Part shown: positions 5,803 through 8,322 of the stretch, piece after piece
Layout: every line of letters starts with the position of its first letter
Position numbering within the stretch: the first letter of the stretch is position 1
NCBI GenBank assembly: GCA_964451325.1
Contig: CAYVHO010000032.1
Coordinates: forward strand, 1 to 8,322
Direction of reading: 5' to 3'
Source of the DNA: JAADHI01 sp964451325
GTDB lineage: Bacteria > Nitrospirota > Nitrospiria > SBBL01 > JAADHI01
Length of the DNA: 8,322 nucleotides
Program-made: the position numbers and the translations under genes
Notes under the pieces: generated by a model
Told to the model about the DNA's origin: nothing
Seen by the model: only the letters and a program-made list of their open reading frames with translations
Databases searched by the model: none

Positions 5803-5934
5803 AAAACTACGCTCCCTAATAAAAGATTAAAATAATGTTCTCCAGGTCACAATGGACTACAAAAGCTTTGAAATTGAGTCACGGGTGTTTAGAATAAAAC
5901 GGATTCAATGCGGCTTTGATTCAAAAGTATACCT

Positions 5935-5959
5935 GAAAATTTGGACACGTCCATTTTTC
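5935..5959 (-). terminator. Possible terminator after the minus-strand GNAT gene
   Basis: TGGAC (5942-5946) and GTCCA (5949-5953) pair, and the stem extends with GAAAA/TTTTC after a small asymmetric internal loop (two T on one side, one on the other). It begins 5 nt beyond the stop of the minus-strand acetyltransferase gene. On the minus strand the central stem is followed by AATTTTC rather than a clean T-run, and the central loop is only 2 nt. This is a moderate to weak candidate. Confidence 0.35.
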
Positions 5960-5964
5960 AAAAA

Positions 5965-6399
5965 TCAGTCTTGGAACAAGAATTTTCGCATGCCGTGATG
6001 CGGGATACCTGCTTCCCAAAAAGGGTCCCCATAACTTACATAAGACAGCTTTCTGTAAAACGGAATTACATGCGATTGTGCATGAATAAAAACAGAGGAT
6101 AAACCCTTTTCTATTGCAAGCCCTTCCAGAACCGCCATCACTTTTTTTCCTAAACCCCTGCGGCGATATGGCGATAAAACGGCGACACGCCCGATTTTTC
6201 CGGTAGGACTCATTCGGCCCGTGGCGACCGGGGCAGCCGCCACAAAAAGCACGACATGAAAGAATGTTGCATCGCAACCATCATGCTCAAGGGTTTTAGA
6301 AATGCCCTGTTCGACAACAAAAACAGCATCACGAACACAGACCGCAGCCTCTGCCAATTCACTCCAACCTCCACTACGTGTTTCAACATTCATTGCCAT
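5965..6399 (-). CDS. GNAT acetyltransferase, YjcF/ElaA-like
   Basis: A 144-residue predicted cytosolic N-acetyltransferase, the normal single-domain length. Family pattern in order: VRDAVFVVEQG (22-32), EHDGCD (38-43), H48, GRMSPTGKIGRVAVL (61-75), the acetyl-CoA loop RRRGLG (79-84), then HAQSHVIPFYRKLSY (106-120) and GIPHHGM (131-137). The VFVxEQ start, the Asp and His near 40-48 and the final GIPHxxM match the YjcF/ElaA-like branch, whose substrates are mostly unknown. The first ATG (6397-6399) has a short GGA element 4-5 nt upstream; a second ATG two codons later (6391-6393) is an alternative. It is transcribed divergently from argS across about 120 nt. No strong promoter was found for it on the minus strand. 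Confidence 0.88.
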   Translation of the reverse strand: MAMNVETRSGGWSELAEAAVCVRDAVFVVEQGISKTLEHDGCDATFFHVVLFVAAAPVATGRMSPTGKIGRVAVLSPYRRRGLGKKVMAVLEGLAIEKGLSSVFIHAQSHVIPFYRKLSYVSYGDPFWEAGIPHHGMRKFLFQD

Positions 6400-6460
6400 A
6401 TTTCCATTTCAAACACAATCAATTTACAATTGAAAATCCCTGTATTTACAGCACAAACAT

Positions 6461-6488
6461 TTGACAATCAAAAGGAACAAACTATAAT
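6461..6488 (+). promoter_or_regulatory. Consensus sigma70 promoter of argS
   Basis: TTGACA (6461-6466) and TATAAT (6483-6488), both perfect hexamers, are separated by 16 nt. Transcription should start near 6495. This leaves about 25 nt of leader before TTG 6520 but only about 13 before ATG 6508, which helps to choose the argS start. It also shows that the open frame upstream of 6461 is not part of argS. Confidence 0.75.
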
Positions 6489-6519
6489 AACCGTTTTTTT
6501 GCAAGGGATGGGGGGTATT

Positions 6520-8217
6520 TTGAGCGATCAAACGCAATTCGGGAAATCAGCCTTAATCAGTCTCATCTCAGAAGCCCTTGCAGCGTCTCGTGCTGATGGC
6601 CTGCTCTCCGGAACAACAGCCCCTAAAATTCTGCTCGAAAGCCCTAAACACGAAGGCCAGGGTGATTTTGCCACCACGGTCGCACTCATGCTCGCAAAAA
6701 TCGAAAAAAAAGCGCCGCGGGCAATTGCAGAAATTTTGGTATCTAAGCTTGAAAATCAAACGTCCTGGATTGAAAAAATCGAAATTGCGGGACCTGGGTA
6801 TATCAATTTTTTTCTAAGTGCAGACTATTGGCTCAAAATCCTGCCTACGATTCATAAAGAGGGCAGCAATTTTGGGCGTTCTCAAGCACAAAAAAAAGAA
6901 AAGATCCTCATCGAGTTTGTGAGCGCAAATCCGACGGGCCCACTACATGTGGCTTCTGGTCGTGCGGCAGCATTAGGCGATGCCTTGGCGAACCTGCTCG
7001 AAGCCACCGGGCATACGGTTGACCGAGAATATTATTTAAATGACATCGGTGTGCAAGTCGGCTTGCTGGGGCGCTCGACTTATCTGCGCTACCGTGCTTT
7101 ATTTGGCGAAACCGTGATTTTACCGGAAAACGGCTATCAGGGCGACTACATTATCGAAATCGCCGAAGCCCTAAAAAAACGTGATGGGGATGTCTATCTC
7201 GAAGGCCCTCAATCTGAACACCTGACTTTTTTTACCCAATACAGTTTGCAAACAATTATTGCCTGGATCAAAGCAGATATGCAGCATTTTGGTATTGATT
7301 TTGATCGCTGGTTTTCTGAAAAAACCCTGCATGATCACAATGAAGTGGATTCTGCCCTTAAAGCCCTGGGCGACAAAAAAATGCTCCTCGAAAAAGAAGG
7401 CGCACGCTGGGTTACAACCACCACATTTGGAGATGACAAAGACCGGGTGGTTGTGCGCAGCAATGGACAAACAACCTACTTTGCCTCGGACATTGCTTAT
7501 CATAAAAACAAGTTTGATCGCGGCTATGATCGCCTCATTGATATTTGGGGCGCAGATCATCACGGCTATGTCATGCGCGTCAAAGCGGCGGTTCAAGCCC
7601 TGGGCTACGAAGCCAAACAAGTGGACATTCTCATCCACCAACTCGTCAATCTGCTTCGAGACGGCAAACCGATCAAGATGTCAAAACGTAAAGGGGCTTT
7701 TGTAAGACTGCGTGAAGTCATGGACGAAGTCGGCGTGGATGCCACACGTTTCTTTTTCCTCATGCGTCGCTCGGATTCTTCGCTGGATTTTGATTTAGAA
7801 TTGGCGAAAAAAGCCACAAATGAAAACCCCGTTTTTTATGTGCAATATGCCCACGCGCGTTTATGCAGTATTGTACGCGTGGCAAAAGAAAATGGCTGGG
7901 ATCTGGATGAGGTCATTCAAAATACAAATTTAGAGGCACTACGCGTATTAACATTGCCCAGTGAGTTGGCACTCATGCGCGAACTTTCGCACTATCCAGC
8001 CTTAATAAAAGCAGCAGCAGAAACCATGGAGGCGCACCGTCTTACATTCTACCTGCAAACCCTCGCAGGCTTGCTTCACAGCTATTATTTTGCCTGCCGC
8101 GTGGTGACGGACGATAAAAAGCAGACAGCCGCCCGTCTGGTTCTGGTGACAGCAGTGCGCATCGTACTGCAAAACGGACTCAAACTTTTAGGCATCAGCG
8201 CCCCGAAAAAGATGTAA
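6520..8217 (+). CDS. argS: Arginyl-tRNA synthetase
   Basis: Class Ia aminoacyl-tRNA synthetase of 565 residues, normal for ArgS; it ligates arginine to tRNA-Arg with ATP in the cytosol. Order: N-terminal additional domain (~5-105, with LLESPKHEGQGDFA and IEIAGPGYINFFL); Rossmann catalytic core opening with FVSANPTGPLHVASGRAAAL; signature HVAS (143-146) where HIGH/HVGH is usual; ADHHGYVMR; second signature KMSK (386-389) in KPIKMSKRKGAF; and the DALR anticodon-binding domain from about NPVFYVQYAHAR (436-447) to the end. The frame stays open back to 6256, but that part lies antisense to the neighbouring acetyltransferase gene and upstream of the promoter. TTG 6520 is chosen because G-rich sequence (6510-6515) sits 4 nt before it. 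ATG 6508 is the alternative, with AAGGG directly abutting it. The HVAS deviation is the only oddity in the active site. Confidence 0.95.
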   Translation: MSDQTQFGKSALISLISEALAASRADGLLSGTTAPKILLESPKHEGQGDFATTVALMLAKIEKKAPRAIAEILVSKLENQTSWIEKIEIAGPGYINFFLSADYWLKILPTIHKEGSNFGRSQAQKKEKILIEFVSANPTGPLHVASGRAAALGDALANLLEATGHTVDREYYLNDIGVQVGLLGRSTYLRYRALFGETVILPENGYQGDYIIEIAEALKKRDGDVYLEGPQSEHLTFFTQYSLQTIIAWIKADMQHFGIDFDRWFSEKTLHDHNEVDSALKALGDKKMLLEKEGARWVTTTTFGDDKDRVVVRSNGQTTYFASDIAYHKNKFDRGYDRLIDIWGADHHGYVMRVKAAVQALGYEAKQVDILIHQLVNLLRDGKPIKMSKRKGAFVRLREVMDEVGVDATRFFFLMRRSDSSLDFDLELAKKATNENPVFYVQYAHARLCSIVRVAKENGWDLDEVIQNTNLEALRVLTLPSELALMRELSHYPALIKAAAETMEAHRLTFYLQTLAGLLHSYYFACRVVTDDKKQTAARLVLVTAVRIVLQNGLKLLGISAPKKM

Positions 8218-8241
8218 GGGTATTGTCTGGCATGGACCCGT

Positions 8242-8266
8242 AGGGGCAAGCCCCTGTGCTTGCCCT
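8242..8266. repeat. GC-rich hairpin after argS
   Basis: AGGGGCAAGC - CCCTGT - GCTTGCCCT forms a 9-bp stem with one bulged G and a 6-nt loop, 24 nt past the argS stop. No T-run follows, so it is a poor intrinsic terminator. The sequence style (GTAGGGGC... with self-complementary GC-rich arms) resembles short dispersed palindromic repeats in intergenic regions. The adjoining terminal repeat starts with GGGCTTGC, sharing its GCTTGC core. Confidence 0.6.
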
Positions 8267-8273
8267 GTATTTA

Positions 8274-8322
8274 GGGCTTGCTGAAAGAGTCATAAGTTAA
8301 TGATTTTAAAAAGGTTTATTCT
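8274..8322. repeat. Right terminal inverted repeat (49 bp)
   Basis: Exact reverse complement of 5-53. It begins GGGCTTGCTGAAAGAG and runs to the last base of the window, so the true repeat may continue beyond the edge. At the left edge the complement of the next bases would be GTAG. The sequence flanking the inner side differs between the two ends. See 5-53 for interpretation. Confidence 0.85.

Noticed and set aside
5921..6277. 118-residue minus-strand frame overlapping the GNAT gene
   Set aside because: It reads the acetyltransferase gene in a shifted frame, and the true frame carries all GNAT motifs.
6420..6432. CAATT-TAC-AATTG dyad upstream of the argS promoter
   Set aside because: It is a short AT-rich palindrome of a kind frequent by chance, with no known motif and no second copy.
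7171..7641. 156-residue minus-strand frame inside argS, and similar frames at 7259-7705 and 7605-7817
   Set aside because: These are shadows of argS codons, with no conserved domain, ribosome site or promoter.
5..8322. Whole window as a transposon with 49-bp terminal inverted repeats
   Set aside because: It carries no transposase or integrase and includes housekeeping argS; contig ends in a dispersed repeat explain it better.

Overview
The window suggests a Gram-negative (diderm) bacterium of fairly low GC. It encodes a predicted Sec/lipobox lipoprotein with Ala at +2, has sigma70-type promoters, and carries a perfect FNR-type box. I cannot place the lineage. The arginyl-tRNA synthetase has an HVAS variant of the HIGH signature, which hints at something outside the best-known Proteobacteria, but this is only an impression. 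There are no rRNA, tRNA, CRISPR or transposase genes. Both window ends run into the same 49-bp sequence in opposite orientation, so the window is probably an assembly contig bounded by copies of one dispersed repeat.

Left block (about 70-2607, + strand): a four-gene cluster that is probably one operon. It encodes a RimJ/RimL-type acetyltransferase, a Crp/Fnr-like regulator, a YdcZ/DUF606-type small DMT transporter and a two-part GNAT protein. Gaps are 33, 59 and 0 nt. A perfect TTGAT-N4-ATCAA box lies upstream of the first gene, and a Crp-spaced dyad lies between the regulator and the transporter. The context suggests a regulator controlling its own small cluster of one exporter-like membrane protein and two acetyltransferases. 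The substrate cannot be read from sequence.

Middle block (about 2608-5489): two copies of an ASCH-domain gene flank a predicted lipoprotein. The left copy (2617-2913) is a decayed, 3'-truncated pseudogene. The right copy (5031-5489) is intact. Between them are about 300 nt with no recognised gene, two candidate promoters, and a 486-residue lipoprotein with ankyrin-like, coiled-coil and MORN-like parts. A possible 43-residue ORF overlaps the start of the intact ASCH gene.

Right block (about 5494-8322): two minus-strand genes, a stand-alone CBM48 (glycogen-binding type) protein and a YjcF/ElaA-like GNAT acetyltransferase. The plus-strand housekeeping gene argS diverges from the latter and has a promoter with both hexamers at full consensus. 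Its longest open frame extends backwards antisense through the acetyltransferase gene, so a far downstream start is chosen here. A GC-rich hairpin repeat and the terminal inverted repeat follow argS.

I did not find a clearly new defence, mobile or biosynthetic system. The best leads are the regulator-transporter-acetyltransferase cluster with its two dyads, the duplicated ASCH locus around the lipoprotein, and the repeat at both window ends.
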